64,000 nucleotides of DNA from Beijerinckiaceae bacterium (GCA_004564215.1 CP024846.1:2108001-2172000); one strand, 5' to 3'; counted from the stretch's first letter, positions 9,058 to 18,575 are shown. The notes: generated from the letters alone by a model not told the origin. Made by a program: numbers and translations.

Positions 9058-9324
9058 TCAGTGCAAGCTGACCATTTCCAATTCCTGGCTCATCGCATTG
9101 GCGACCGCGGCGTCGCGCGAATCGGTGACGATGATCGGGGTGCCGTCGGCTGCGAGCAAAGCAAAAAGCTGCAGTCCGGGCTGGATCGCTGGCGCCGCCG
9201 GGAAAAGCCGGCTTACATCTTCCGAGCGGATCGGTTTTAGATAGGCGACGCGACCGCCGCCGAGGCTTGCCAGCTGTTCATTGGTTAACAGGGGGGCAGA
9301 CTCAGATTTGTTGGCGTTTAACAT
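9058..9324 (-). CDS. DUF1150 family protein
   Basis: This 88-residue protein matches the DUF1150 family of alphaproteobacteria, with a YLKPIRSEDV-x-RLFP segment, AIQPGLQLFALLAADGTPI and an SRDAAVANA stretch. In relatives the gene often sits beside small heat-shock protein genes, but none is seen here. The function is unknown. A TAACCATC context at the start gives no strong ribosome site. Confidence 0.8.
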   Translation of the reverse strand: MLNANKSESAPLLTNEQLASLGGGRVAYLKPIRSEDVSRLFPAAPAIQPGLQLFALLAADGTPIIVTDSRDAAVANAMSQELEMVSLH

Positions 9325-9610
9325 CTAACCATCTCCTCGTGTGCGGTCTCGCAGAGACCCGCTTTCAGGCGAACCGTCCGCCGCACCGCATGATGCTGAT
9401 CTTTGTACCTCGTTCGTCTTCCCCAGAGGGACGGTAACAACAGAACGCTCAAGCAATGCACGCGCCAAGACCTTTCGGTCTGATTAACGGGGACCCACTC
9501 TGGCATCCCGCGGCCATTCGCTTATGCTCGATATGGACACAATCTCCATTATTTCAAGATCGTTGCAAACGGCCTCCGCAGCCCGGCTGACGCCTTGGCC
9601 AGATCAAAAA
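9325..9610. other. Intergenic region upstream of DUF1150
   Basis: This 286-base stretch between the DUF1150 start and the terminator of the CarD gene presumably holds the DUF1150 promoter. I see no conserved gene or clear repeat. Confidence 0.4.
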
Positions 9611-9633
9611 AAACCCGGCGGAGCGCCGGGTTT
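9611..9633 (-). terminator. Rho-independent terminator of the CarD-family gene
   Basis: AAACCCGGCG (9611-9620) pairs with CGCCGGGTTT (9624-9633) around a three-base loop. On the minus strand it is followed by a long U-run (As at 9606-9610). It lies 20 bases past the stop of the gene ending at 9653. The T-run on the other side means it could also work rightward. Confidence 0.9.
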
Positions 9634-9652
9634 TTGTTTCTTCAGAGGGCGT

Positions 9653-11164
9653 TCATGCCGCCTCTTCAATCTCGGCCTCATCGGCTTCGAGCTCTTCACT
9701 CTTGCCGCGGCGCGGGCCTTTTTGCAGCTGGGCTTCGATGATCTTCAAAGACTCTGTCTCGGTCAGCTTCTGCACCACAATGATCTCGCGGGCCATGCGA
9801 TCGAGCGCTGCCTCGTAGAGCTGCCGTTCGGAGTAGGATTGCTCGGGTTGCGCATCCGAACGATAGAGATCGCGCACCACTTCGGCGATCGCGTTCAGAT
9901 CGCCAGAATTGATCTTTGCCTCATATTCCTGCGCACGCCGCGACCACATGGTCCGTTTCACGCGCGCCCGGCCGGTTAAGGTCTCGAGCGCCGATTTGAC
10001 AACGCCGGCATCGGAGAGTTTGCGCATTCCGACACTCGCCACCTTGGGCAACGGAACCTTAAGGATCATCTTATCCTTGATAAAGCTGATCACGAACAGC
10101 TCGAGCTTGAAGCCCGCGACCTCTTGCTCCTCGATCGCGATGATCTGGCCGACGCCGTGGGTCGGATAGACCACGAATTCATTCGGCCTGAATAAGGGCT
10201 TGGCCGGAGACGTGGCTTTGACAGGCTTCGCCGGGGCGACGCCGGGCTTGAACTCCGTTGGGCTTGCGTGGGCGGCGATCGAGGTCACGGGCTCGGCCGG
10301 CCGCAGCTCGATCGAGGGCGCGACGGCGGTCACTGCTGCGGTTTTGCCGGCGGCAGGCCTTGGAACGCTCTTGGCGGCAGGCTGCGCCGTGACATTACGG
10401 GCCGCATCCCTGGCGACATTGGTCTTCGCAGCTTCAATAGAAAAGTCTGCGGGTATTTTCTTTTCAGGTTTCTTGGTCACCGCTGTCCGATCATTCGTTT
10501 CTGGAGAGAGATTCGAAGAAATAACGGGCGGGCGGGCGGTTGACGCCGCGGCCGCTCGTTTCCGCGCCTCGGTAAGACGCGCAACATTTTGTTTCAGGGC
10601 CGCAGCCGAAATCGCGGCGGCGGTCTTGCCGGCCGCTGACGCTTCCGGCGCGCGGCGTGCTTCGGTCGCCTTGGTCACGGCGGGCTTCGCGGGCTGGCTG
10701 GAATGCCCTTTGGCAGGTGATGCCTTATGTGCCACCTGCGGCCGTGCTGCCGCTTTGCGCGCGGGGGCCTGACTCGCCGGCCGCGCAGCTTTGACCGTTT
10801 TTGCAGCCGAGCGGGCGGATGCGGCCCGAGACGAGCCGGCGGTTTTTCCGCGAGCCGTCGTAGCCCCGCGGCGAGCCTCGGAATTTCCCCGGGCCGGGGC
10901 GGTCTTCACGGCAGATAGCTTTTTCTTGGCCGCTGGCTTTTTAGGCGCAGCCGCGGACTTTCCGCGGGACTTGGCGGCGGTCGTTTTTTGTGTCTTCACT
11001 TTGCTCGCACTCTTTCGAGCGGCCAGAGCCCGCGCGGCCGCGGCTGCCTTTTTGGCTTTCAATTCGGCAGCGCTCTTGGACGCTTTTGTCTTAAGATTTC
11101 GCGTTCCGGCTTTCTTGACCTGCTTTGTCTTGGACGATTTCACGGTCTTTTTGACAGACGCCAT
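9653..11164 (-). CDS. CarD/CdnL-family RNA polymerase-binding regulator with long histone-H1-like N-terminus
   Basis: The product has 503 residues. The C-terminal part (about 325-490) is a typical CarD/CdnL protein: FRPNEFVVYPTHGVGQ starts the Tudor-like RNA polymerase-interacting domain, and the helical region includes MWSRRAQEYEAKINSGD. The first 324 residues are low-complexity and very rich in Lys, Ala, Arg, Ser and Pro, with repeated AAAK/KKA/AAKK blocks like eukaryotic histone H1 tails. Known alphaproteobacterial CdnL proteins are far shorter. Myxococcus CarD joins the same domain to an HMGA/H1-like tail, but at the other end. The protein probably binds both DNA and the polymerase beta subunit. 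An ATG with AGGA upstream marks the start, and a strong terminator follows. Confidence 0.85.
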   Translation of the reverse strand: MASVKKTVKSSKTKQVKKAGTRNLKTKASKSAAELKAKKAAAAARALAARKSASKVKTQKTTAAKSRGKSAAAPKKPAAKKKLSAVKTAPARGNSEARRGATTARGKTAGSSRAASARSAAKTVKAARPASQAPARKAAARPQVAHKASPAKGHSSQPAKPAVTKATEARRAPEASAAGKTAAAISAAALKQNVARLTEARKRAAAASTARPPVISSNLSPETNDRTAVTKKPEKKIPADFSIEAAKTNVARDAARNVTAQPAAKSVPRPAAGKTAAVTAVAPSIELRPAEPVTSIAAHASPTEFKPGVAPAKPVKATSPAKPLFRPNEFVVYPTHGVGQIIAIEEQEVAGFKLELFVISFIKDKMILKVPLPKVASVGMRKLSDAGVVKSALETLTGRARVKRTMWSRRAQEYEAKINSGDLNAIAEVVRDLYRSDAQPEQSYSERQLYEAALDRMAREIIVVQKLTETESLKIIEAQLQKGPRRGKSEELEADEAEIEEAA

Positions 11165-11587
11165 AACCAGCGCGCTCCTTTTTCCTGCCCCGCTTTGGAG
11201 ACGGGACGGCTATTAACGGCGGACGAACCCTCCGCCGTTCGGAAACTCTACATTTTCGGCCCTGGAGAGGCGCGAAGCGGGATGCTCCTAAACCATGATC
11301 ATCCGTCTAAGACGGGACTGGACAGTAGAAAACGAGGCATTATCCAAGCGCCGTCAGACATTTGCCCTGGCGCCGAGAAGCCTCCAAGACCCGGATGACA
11401 CAGACAGTCGCATACTTCCGAGTATGTCGACTGATATGAAACAGTATGGCACGAAAATGTGTGAAAATCAAAAGATATGCGCCATGGGGGTGTCATGAAA
11501 CCCCGCTGGCCGCATTTGTCCCCAAATTTTGGCGATTTATGGCCCTACTTCACCTTACGCTCGAGCTAAGCCGAGAAGGTGGCGGCC
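11165..11587. other. Intergenic region between fdxA and the CarD gene
   Basis: This 423-base stretch is upstream of the CarD gene and downstream of fdxA, both leftward, so it must hold the CarD promoter. It is AT-richer around 11400-11540. Several short open frames exist, but none has family features or codon bias that I would trust. Confidence 0.4.
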
Positions 11588-11926
11588 TCAGTCACCTTGT
11601 CCCGGATTGGCGGAAAAATAAGCATCCAATTTGCCGGGCTTGCCGTCGAAAGCTTTGGCATCAGGGGGCGGGTCGCGCTTAATTGTCACATTTGGCCAGG
11701 ACTGGGCCATATCGGCATTGAGAGTCAGCCATTTCTCAAGCCCCGGTTCGGTGTCCGGCTTGATTGCCTCGGCGGGGCATTCCGGTTCGCAAACACCGCA
11801 ATCGATACATTCGTCCGGATGGATCACCAGCATGTTCTCGCCCTCGTAGAAGCAATCTACCGGGCAAACCTCGACGCAATCCATATACTTGCACTTTATA
11901 CAATTCTCGACGACGACATAGGTCAT
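11588..11926 (-). CDS. fdxA: 7Fe ferredoxin (3Fe-4S/4Fe-4S)
   Basis: This 112-residue FdxA-type ferredoxin has a first cluster region [17 protein letters not shown] and a second region [12 protein letters not shown], the usual Cys spacing for one 3Fe-4S and one 4Fe-4S cluster. The C-terminal extension (about 60-112) with a Trp-Pro-x-Ile/Val motif is normal for the proteobacterial form. The open frame runs much further upstream, but the ATG at 11926 follows GAAGGA at a proper distance and gives the usual length. It is a general low-potential electron carrier, and the partner is not shown. Confidence 0.95.
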   Translation of the reverse strand: MTYVVVENCIKCKYMDCVEVCPVDCFYEGENMLVIHPDECIDCGVCEPECPAEAIKPDTEPGLEKWLTLNADMAQSWPNVTIKRDPPPDAKAFDGKPGKLDAYFSANPGQGD

Positions 11927-12173
11927 GATCATCTTCCTTCGCGGCGCCGGCCGCGACGCCAATAGCTTACAGTCCTGCAACGGTTTTGGAATCCGCCGAA
12001 ACGACCGCGGCGCCTGAGCGCATGCCGAGGTAAAAGCTCGGGCTATCCCTGAAGCGGTTGCTCTAACGTTTTTGATCCATTTCAGCAAGGATCCACTTCG
12101 GAGCGACGAGAGTTCGGGCTCTCTCAGTGAGATCGGCTTCGAGCCTGCCCATAACGCGGTCAAAACTGCGAGA

Positions 12174-12449
12174 TCAGCTCTGCGAGCGCGACGTCAAATC
12201 TTCAAACAAAAGGGAGGCCTCGGGAAAACCACCCCGATGCGTTCCTGGCGCCAGAATCTTCAGCACCCGAACCTGACGCTCCAGCGCAATCGTTAGGACA
12301 TCGCCCGGTTGAACCGGCTTGGCGGGGGTTTCGACCCGGCGCGCGTTGAGGCGAACGTGACCTTCGGCGACCAGGCGGGCCGCAAGGCTCCGCGAGCTGG
12401 CGACGCGGGCGAACCATAGCCATTTGTCAAGCCGTTGGCGGACTGCCAT
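12174..12449 (-). CDS. S4-domain RNA-binding protein (HslR-like)
   Basis: This 91-residue protein is almost entirely an S4 domain: [22 protein letters not shown], then [10 protein letters not shown] and [11 protein letters not shown]. The family includes heat-shock protein Hsp15/HslR, which binds stalled 50S subunits. In alphaproteobacteria a paralogue usually sits between a helicase and fdxA-carD. The fdxA-carD neighbours are present here, but the helicase is not. Confidence 0.9.
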   Translation of the reverse strand: MAVRQRLDKWLWFARVASSRSLAARLVAEGHVRLNARRVETPAKPVQPGDVLTIALERQVRVLKILAPGTHRGGFPEASLLFEDLTSRSQS

Positions 12450-12503
12450 TCCTTCCTGGGCCTTGCTCCGTGTCCTTAATAGCTATCCATGGAACCGGCG
12501 ATT

Positions 12504-13682
12504 TCAAGACAGCAAGCCGGCTCGCGATTGAACCAGAGGATTGGCCTTCAAAGCTGCAACATCCGGCGTGTCGGGCGCCGGCACACCGGTCAACGCGTTC
12601 CAGAGCCCTTCCACGAATGCTGTTTCCATATCGCGCAAAATGAAAACGATCCGGGTCGCGTGATCGCTGTCGGGCCATGCCGCAAGCCGAAGTGGCGGAT
12701 GAAAGACATGCTGAACGCCCTGGATGACGACCGGCCGCAAGGGATCGTCGGTCAATGAAACGATCCCCTTCACCCGCAATAATTTTGGCCCGTGCGCCGT
12801 GCGCAGCAATTCGAGAAAGAGTTCGAGAGAGGCCGGCGGTAAAGGTGGCTCGTGCCGCAGGCAAAAGGCTTGGATGCGGGCGTCGTGGCGGTTGAGATCG
12901 TGGCTCTCCCGGTGTTCCTCCGGACCATCGTGATGATGGCCATGGCCGGCCTCCGTGCCGCCCGCTGCGAAGGCCTCCGCGTTCAGCCACCGGCTTACAT
13001 CCGGAATTTTGCACGTCGGATCATAGGGACCGATGTCGAGCAGTTTCGCCGCCGTTGCCTCCCCCTGCGCGGCATCGAGGAGGGGCGCGCCCGGATTGAG
13101 GTCCGCGAGCCGTTCCCGCAGCGCTTGCAGGGCCGGAGCATCGACAGGGGCGAGGAGATCGGTCTTGCTAATGACCAGCCGGTCGGCCATGGCCGCCTGT
13201 TTCACCGCCTCTTCCCGCATGTCGAGCGTTGCGCTCCCGTTCACGGCATCCACCAAAGTGATGACCCCGTCGAGACGAAAGCGTAGCCTGAAATAGGGGT
13301 GCACCATGATCGTATGAAGGACGGGGGCAGGATCGGCGAGGCCGGTGGTTTCGATGATGACCCGTTCAAATGGAGCGATCCTGCCATTGTCGCGCCGACG
13401 CAGAATATCTTCCAAAGTTGCGATTAGATCGCCTCGGATCGAGCAACATAGACAGCCCGAGGTCATCACCAGCATGTCGCCGTCGATGCGTTCGACGAAC
13501 AGATGGTCGAGGCCAATTTCGCCAAACTCATTGATGATGACCAGCGTGTCGGCGAGCGCCGGATCACGCAGCAATCGGTTGAGCAGACTCGTCTTTCCGC
13601 TCCCGAGAAACCCGGTGATGATGGTGAGCGGAAAGGGCGCGGGCGGTTTCCTTTGCAAAGCCTCTTCGTGAAGCTGGGTCAT
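12504..13682 (-). CDS. CobW-family (COG0523) GTPase metallochaperone
   Basis: This 392-residue G3E GTPase has Walker A GFLGSGKT at 24-31, the metal-binding GCLCC motif at 76-80, an ETTGLADP switch region and an SKTD base-recognition motif near 178. A His-rich linker (Ala-Gly-His-Gly-His-His-His-Asp) near 240 separates it from the C-terminal CobW domain. The family inserts or delivers Zn or Co. With the His-rich loop and no cobalamin gene nearby, a zinc-related role is more likely. No Zur site was identified. It lies upstream of the S4 gene on the same strand. Confidence 0.9.
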   Translation of the reverse strand: MTQLHEEALQRKPPAPFPLTIITGFLGSGKTSLLNRLLRDPALADTLVIINEFGEIGLDHLFVERIDGDMLVMTSGCLCCSIRGDLIATLEDILRRRDNGRIAPFERVIIETTGLADPAPVLHTIMVHPYFRLRFRLDGVITLVDAVNGSATLDMREEAVKQAAMADRLVISKTDLLAPVDAPALQALRERLADLNPGAPLLDAAQGEATAAKLLDIGPYDPTCKIPDVSRWLNAEAFAAGGTEAGHGHHHDGPEEHRESHDLNRHDARIQAFCLRHEPPLPPASLELFLELLRTAHGPKLLRVKGIVSLTDDPLRPVVIQGVQHVFHPPLRLAAWPDSDHATRIVFILRDMETAFVEGLWNALTGVPAPDTPDVAALKANPLVQSRAGLLS

Positions 13683-13718
13683 CCACGCCTCTCCGATCGT
13701 CCGGGCTCAATGAGCCGC

Positions 13719-15305
13719 TCACTCCTTGGCATGTTTCTCCGGCTTTTTCGCCTTCGCCTTTTCATGCGCGGATTTCTCGGAATGCGGGGCCGCCTTGGCT
13801 GCGGGCTGAGCCTTGCCGACGGCCTTCGCGGCGCTCCCGGATTGGCTTTTCGGTGCTTTTTTCTCAGCGGCGGCGGCCTTCGCGGGTGGTTTCTTTAAGG
13901 CTGCTTTATCCGCCGCGGCTTTGGTGTGCGCCTTCGTTGCTTTCTTGCCTTTGGCCGGAGCCTCCGACTCCTCCAAGTCGCGCTCCGCGCGGGCGACGTG
14001 ATGGCGATGGCCGCCGTGAGTTGGCGCAGAAACAGGCTTCGCTGGTTTAGCCCGGGCCTTCATCGGCAGCGCCCGCGTATCGGGGGACAGCGGTGCGCCG
14101 GCTTCCTCGGTTTGCGTCGCCGTGACGGGCGCGAAGGCGCTAACCGTACCTGGCAGCGGTGGAGTGCCCAGGGGAGAATGAGGCGGACGCGCTTGCGCGA
14201 CCAGGCCGCCATAGCTGGCCGGGGCGCCGACAAACACCGGCACCGGATTGAAGGAGGGACGCGGGACCAGGGCGATGCGGGGCGCCATGGGCGCCGGCCG
14301 GGAGAGGGCGTCCATCGTCGTCAAGACGAAATGGCCGGGCTTTGCGCCGGCTTGGGCATTCGGGCTGAGCAAGGGTGCCATCACTCGCTGCAAATCGGTG
14401 TTGAACTCGGCAACCGCCTTGCCGCGCTTGCGGCAGACCGATTGATGCAGATCCGGCGGGCCGGACTGCGAGGCCGCAGAGAGGTTCATCAGAGATCCGG
14501 ATGGGCGGTCGATTCCGGCAAAGCCGCGATCGAACAGGGCCGCCGTCATGATGGTCCGCTGCTGGACATTGGGCGCGCCCAAAACCACTGCGATCAGTTT
14601 GCGGTTTCCTTGGGTGGCGCTCGCGACAAGGTTGAAACCGGCGGCGCAGGTGAAGCCGGTTTTCATCCCGTCCACGCCGGGATAGCGGCCAAGCATATTA
14701 TTGTGGTTTTGAATGATGGCGCCGCCGAACCGCAGGGCGCCAATGCCAAACAGATTGGCATGCTCGGGAAAGGTCAGATACAGCGCCCGCGCAAGGATCG
14801 CCATGTCGCGGGCCGAGGAGATGTGCTGCGGGTCGGGCAGGCCGTTCGGGTTGACGAAGTGAGACTGGGTGAGGCCCAAGGAGCGCGCCGCGTCATTCAT
14901 GTCTTCGGCGAAGGCTTCGACCGAGCCCGCAACGCCCTCGGCGATCACGACCGCGATGTCGTTGGCTGACTTCACCATCAGCATTTTCAAAGCATTATCC
15001 AGCGTCACCAAGGTGCCCGGCGGAAATTGCATCTTCGACGGCGGCATCGATGCGGCGCGGGCCGAGACGGTCAGCGGCGTATCGAGCGCAATCTTGTGAT
15101 CGCGCACGGCGTTCAGCGCGACATAGACCGTCATCAATTTGGTCAGCGAGGCCGGATACCAGGGCTGGGTCGCATGATCCTCGTACAGAACCGCCCCGGA
15201 CTCCAATTCAATAACAAGAGCGGGGGTGGCAGAGGCTCTTTCGGCGGCGCTTGTGCAAAGCGCGAACAAGCCCGTGATCAAGCCGGCGAGCCCGCGCATG
15301 ATCAT
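13719..15305 (-). CDS. D-alanyl-D-alanine carboxypeptidase (S11, PBP5/6 type) with Lys/Ala-rich tail
   Basis: This 528-residue exported enzyme trims the terminal D-Ala of peptidoglycan stem peptides. A signal peptide (residues 1-26) is followed by the three catalytic motifs: S53-L-T-K56, S113-A-N115 and K215-T-G217. After the catalytic domain (to about 270) comes a Pro-rich linker and a 130-residue C-terminal tail of Lys, Ala and Pro that should bind the acidic cell wall or membrane. The frame opens 44 codons earlier, with another possible ATG at 15389. I chose 15305 because it places the signal peptide at the N-terminus, but no strong ribosome site decides it. Confidence 0.88.
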   Translation of the reverse strand: MIMRGLAGLITGLFALCTSAAERASATPALVIELESGAVLYEDHATQPWYPASLTKLMTVYVALNAVRDHKIALDTPLTVSARAASMPPSKMQFPPGTLVTLDNALKMLMVKSANDIAVVIAEGVAGSVEAFAEDMNDAARSLGLTQSHFVNPNGLPDPQHISSARDMAILARALYLTFPEHANLFGIGALRFGGAIIQNHNNMLGRYPGVDGMKTGFTCAAGFNLVASATQGNRKLIAVVLGAPNVQQRTIMTAALFDRGFAGIDRPSGSLMNLSAASQSGPPDLHQSVCRKRGKAVAEFNTDLQRVMAPLLSPNAQAGAKPGHFVLTTMDALSRPAPMAPRIALVPRPSFNPVPVFVGAPASYGGLVAQARPPHSPLGTPPLPGTVSAFAPVTATQTEEAGAPLSPDTRALPMKARAKPAKPVSAPTHGGHRHHVARAERDLEESEAPAKGKKATKAHTKAAADKAALKKPPAKAAAAEKKAPKSQSGSAAKAVGKAQPAAKAAPHSEKSAHEKAKAKKPEKHAKE

Positions 15306-15543
15306 GCGGGCGTGCCGCCGATGGGGTTGGGCGGGAACCCTTCCTTGTGCTTCCGGGCAACGCAGTAGGCTTTGGCTCGAAGGGTTCATCTCTTCATCCC
15401 GGCCGAATCGAGGCAACCATAGTAGGAAAGCTGACACCCGACCCCGCTCCGCGCAAGCGGCGTTCGGAAAGATGGCAGGGCAGAGCTATAAAAGCAACGC
15501 GGCGAAGGTAGGGCATTGGGGTGGTTGCGCCCCACGGCAAATG

Positions 15544-16866
15544 TCATTTGGGAGTGTTCGCGGGCTGGACAACCCTGCGTTGGGGAGATTTGACGTGTTC
15601 GCGCCGGACGCCCAGTCCGATCAGCTGCGCGGGCAGCCTCTGCAAAATCGGAAAATAGATGAAGAGCCGCAGGAACCAAGGCGGTGCGGGTTTCCGGGTC
15701 CCGCCGAGGACTCGCGAGATGACCCGTCTTTGAATCGCGAGCTGGATGTTCTGAATGACCTTGGTCGGCCACTCGCGTCGCTTTTGCACCTCCGCCAGCA
15801 GCCGGTCACTGATCGGGCCCTTGTCGAAGAGAGGCTCGGCAAGAATATTGGCGGTGGCGATTGCATCTTGGATGGCGAGGTTGATGCCGACGCCGCCGAC
15901 CGGCGACATGGCGTGCGCGGCGTCTCCGATGCATAAGAGTCCAGGCTTGTGCCAAAGCGGAAGCCGGTCGACCGCCACGGTGAGAAGCTTGACGTCATCG
16001 AAGCTTTTGAGTTCAGCCACGCGATCGGCAAGGAATGGGGCAAGGGTCGTGACACGCTGGCGAAGCGTTTCTATGCCTTGGGCCCTGAGGCGGTCGGCCG
16101 AACCCTTGGCGATTACATAGCCGCATTGCCAATGTTCGCCGCGGTTGATCAGCACAAGGATCTGTCCGGCATCGATCCGGCCGAATGTTTCAATTGGCTC
16201 ATCGCCCTTGCGCGAAAGCCGGAACCAGAGCACGTCCATGGGCGCTCCAAGTTCTTCCGGTATGAGCCCCGCTTCCCGGCGGACCAAAGACCCGCGTCCA
16301 TCGGCGCCAATCGTCAGATCCGCGTGGACCCGCAACGTTCCGTTTGGGGTCTTGGCGGTGACGCCGGCGATTCCCTGCGGCTCCAAGATCAGCCCATCGA
16401 CTTCCGCATTCATTTCCAGCCGGAAGCAAGGATAGCGCTTGGCGTGTTCGGAAATAAAATTGAGAAAATCCCATTGCGGCATGAAGGCCAGAAATTTGGC
16501 ATGGGTTGGAAGACGCGAAAAGTCCGCCAATGGAAGTTCGACATCGCCGATCTTGCCTTTGAGCTGCTTCACCTTCTGATGCGGCAGTTTCAGAAAATCG
16601 TCGAGAAGGCCGAGTTCGTACATCGCTTCGAGCGTGGAAGGATGGATGGTATCGCCGCGAAAATCCCGGAAAAAATCCGCGTGTTTTTCGAGAACGACCG
16701 TATCAACTCCAGCGCGGGCCAGCAGGAACCCGAGCATCATCCCGGCGGGCCCGCCGCCAACAATGCAGCAGCGGCAGTTGAGGGTTCGCGTTGCCCCATC
16801 CAGGGGAGATCCGTCGAACATCCGTTGAAAAAAAGAGGTTACAAATTTGATCATCTGAAAGCGCAT
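15544..16866 (-). CDS. FAD-dependent aromatic-type monooxygenase (UbiH/PHBH fold)
   Basis: This 440-residue flavoprotein has the three FAD signatures: GGGPAG near 38, GADGRGS near 188, and GDAAHAMSPVGGVGINLAIQDA near 315. It resembles the NAD(P)H-dependent hydroxylases of the p-hydroxybenzoate hydroxylase fold, which act on ubiquinone precursors, aromatics or antibiotics. The substrate cannot be read from the sequence. A second ATG at 16854 has a better spaced AAGGA and may be the true start. It follows the transporter gene by seven bases, so the two are co-transcribed. Confidence 0.85.
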   Translation of the reverse strand: MRFQMIKFVTSFFQRMFDGSPLDGATRTLNCRCCIVGGGPAGMMLGFLLARAGVDTVVLEKHADFFRDFRGDTIHPSTLEAMYELGLLDDFLKLPHQKVKQLKGKIGDVELPLADFSRLPTHAKFLAFMPQWDFLNFISEHAKRYPCFRLEMNAEVDGLILEPQGIAGVTAKTPNGTLRVHADLTIGADGRGSLVRREAGLIPEELGAPMDVLWFRLSRKGDEPIETFGRIDAGQILVLINRGEHWQCGYVIAKGSADRLRAQGIETLRQRVTTLAPFLADRVAELKSFDDVKLLTVAVDRLPLWHKPGLLCIGDAAHAMSPVGGVGINLAIQDAIATANILAEPLFDKGPISDRLLAEVQKRREWPTKVIQNIQLAIQRRVISRVLGGTRKPAPPWFLRLFIYFPILQRLPAQLIGLGVRREHVKSPQRRVVQPANTPK

Positions 16867-16872
16867 TCCTTA

Positions 16873-18363
16873 TCAATCTTGGGTTGCGGTGCTTTTGCCC
16901 GCGGGCACCGCACGAATTGCCGCGCTGACGAGACTTGCGATGAGGATATTGGCGGCAAGCGCCAAGAGCCCGGAATAAATCGTTATACTGATATCGCCGA
17001 GATGCAGCGTGTGTAGCGGTTTGAAGTTGTTGAGCCACGCAAGCCAGGTGCCACCCAAAAATCCGGTTGCCCAACCGGCGAGCAGGGCGGGAGCGCGGAA
17101 CCACCCCGTGTATAGACCGAAAATCACGGCAGGAAAGGTTTGCAGGATCCACAAGCCGCCGAGCAATTGCAGATCGAGAGCGAATTGCGTTGGCAGATAG
17201 AGGATGACGAGGAGCGCGCCGGCCTTGACGGCGAGGGAGGTGATCTTCGCCACCTTCGCCTCTCCGGCGGGCGTGACGCCGCGATCAATATAGGCTTTCC
17301 AGAAATTTCGGGTGAACAAATTGGCCGCGCCGATGCTCATGATCGCGGCCGGCACCAAAGCGCCGATCCCGATCGCCGCTAGCGCGAAACCGGCGAACCA
17401 GCCGGGAAATAATATTTTGAACAGGGCCGGGACGACATCATTGCTGTTGGTAAGTTTAAGGCCGGCGGCATGGCCCATGAAGCCCATCAGCGCCACGAGA
17501 GCGAGAAGGACCGAATAGGCCGGCAGAAGAATTGCGTTCTTGCGAATCGTATTGGCGGTGGCGCTTGCAAAAATCCCGGTCAGCGCGTGCGGATACATGA
17601 ACAGCGCCAGGGTCGAGCCGAGAGCCAAGCTCGCATAAGGCAGGAATTGGCTCGGGTTAAGCAGCGTGCCGCCGGATCCTTTGGCCGCAAAAGCCGCGTC
17701 GGCGGCCCGAAAGACAGCGCCATATCCGCCGAGCTTCATGGGAATGAGAGCAACCGCGGCCAGCACAACGATGTAAAGCATCGTGTCCTTGACAAAAGCG
17801 ATCAGCGCCGGCGCGCGCAGCCCGGATGAATAGGTGTAGAAGGCCAGGATCAGAAACGCGATGATAAGGGGAAGCTCTCCTTGAAGACCGAGCGCATGAA
17901 TGATGGTTTCCATGCCGATCAGTTGCAGGGCGATGTAAGGCATCGTTGCAACGACACCGGTCAAGGCCACCGCGAGTTCCAGCGAACGCGAACCATATTT
18001 GCCATGCACGATATCGGCGGCGGTCACATAATTATTGTCGCGGGCGACCTTCCATAGGACCGGCATCACCGCGAAAACGAACGGGTAGAGAATGATCGTG
18101 TATGGCACCGCAAAGAAGCCATAGGCGCCCACCGCATAGACGAGCGCGGGGACCGCGATCATGGTGTAGGCGGTATAGATGTCGCCGCCGATCAGAAACC
18201 AAGTAATCCAGGTCCCGAATTGACGGCCGCCCAGTCCCCATTCGTCGAGATGAGCGAGCGTTTTCGGGCGCCGCCATCTGGCGGCTGCGAATCCCATGAC
18301 CGTGACCAGGCCGAAGCAGAAAAGGAAGACCGCCAGCGCCGCGTAATCCATCTCAGCCGTCAT
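16873..18363 (-). CDS. mctP: Sodium:solute symporter, monocarboxylate transporter type
   Basis: This 496-residue transporter has about 13 membrane helices and the SSS-family features: a GGRQFGTWITWFLIGGDIYTAYT region near residue 45 and an ATANTIRKNAI loop near 275. The closest remembered relatives are MctP proteins of Rhizobium, which take up lactate, pyruvate and alanine. The start overlaps the preceding DUF3311 gene by 11 bases, the usual pairing for this subfamily. Uptake of small organic acids would be of interest in a methanotroph, but it is inferred. Confidence 0.88.
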   Translation of the reverse strand: MTAEMDYAALAVFLFCFGLVTVMGFAAARWRRPKTLAHLDEWGLGGRQFGTWITWFLIGGDIYTAYTMIAVPALVYAVGAYGFFAVPYTIILYPFVFAVMPVLWKVARDNNYVTAADIVHGKYGSRSLELAVALTGVVATMPYIALQLIGMETIIHALGLQGELPLIIAFLILAFYTYSSGLRAPALIAFVKDTMLYIVVLAAVALIPMKLGGYGAVFRAADAAFAAKGSGGTLLNPSQFLPYASLALGSTLALFMYPHALTGIFASATANTIRKNAILLPAYSVLLALVALMGFMGHAAGLKLTNSNDVVPALFKILFPGWFAGFALAAIGIGALVPAAIMSIGAANLFTRNFWKAYIDRGVTPAGEAKVAKITSLAVKAGALLVILYLPTQFALDLQLLGGLWILQTFPAVIFGLYTGWFRAPALLAGWATGFLGGTWLAWLNNFKPLHTLHLGDISITIYSGLLALAANILIASLVSAAIRAVPAGKSTATQD

Positions 18364-18547
18364 TGCGGTTATTCCGGCGGAGCTTCAAATAGACGATGTA
18401 GGTCAACAACGAGGTCAGCGGAACCCAGATCAGCTGGTACCAATAAAAGAACGGAAAGCCGAACAGGACGGGCATTGACTTATTGTAGAAAGGCACCCAA
18501 GCCAACGCCAGGTAAGGGATAAGAAGCAGGAGCCAGATTGGGCGCAT
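18353..18547 (-). CDS. DUF3311 small membrane protein, partner of the symporter
   Basis: This 64-residue protein has two hydrophobic segments, about 3-19 and 30-53, and a basic C-terminus. DUF3311 proteins regularly precede sodium:solute symporter genes and are thought to be an accessory subunit. A GGGGAAG lies about 12 bases upstream of the ATG at 18547. The stop lies inside the start of the symporter gene, giving translational coupling. Confidence 0.85.
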   Translation of the reverse strand: MRPIWLLLLIPYLALAWVPFYNKSMPVLFGFPFFYWYQLIWVPLTSLLTYIVYLKLRRNNRNDG

Positions 18548-18575
18548 CGGTGAAAACTTCCCCGTTGAAAAAACT

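Noticed and set aside
13926..14969. 347-codon plus-strand frame opposite the D,D-carboxypeptidase gene
   Set aside because: It is Arg/Gly-rich shadow of a GC-rich gene, and the minus frame has all three penicillin-binding motifs.
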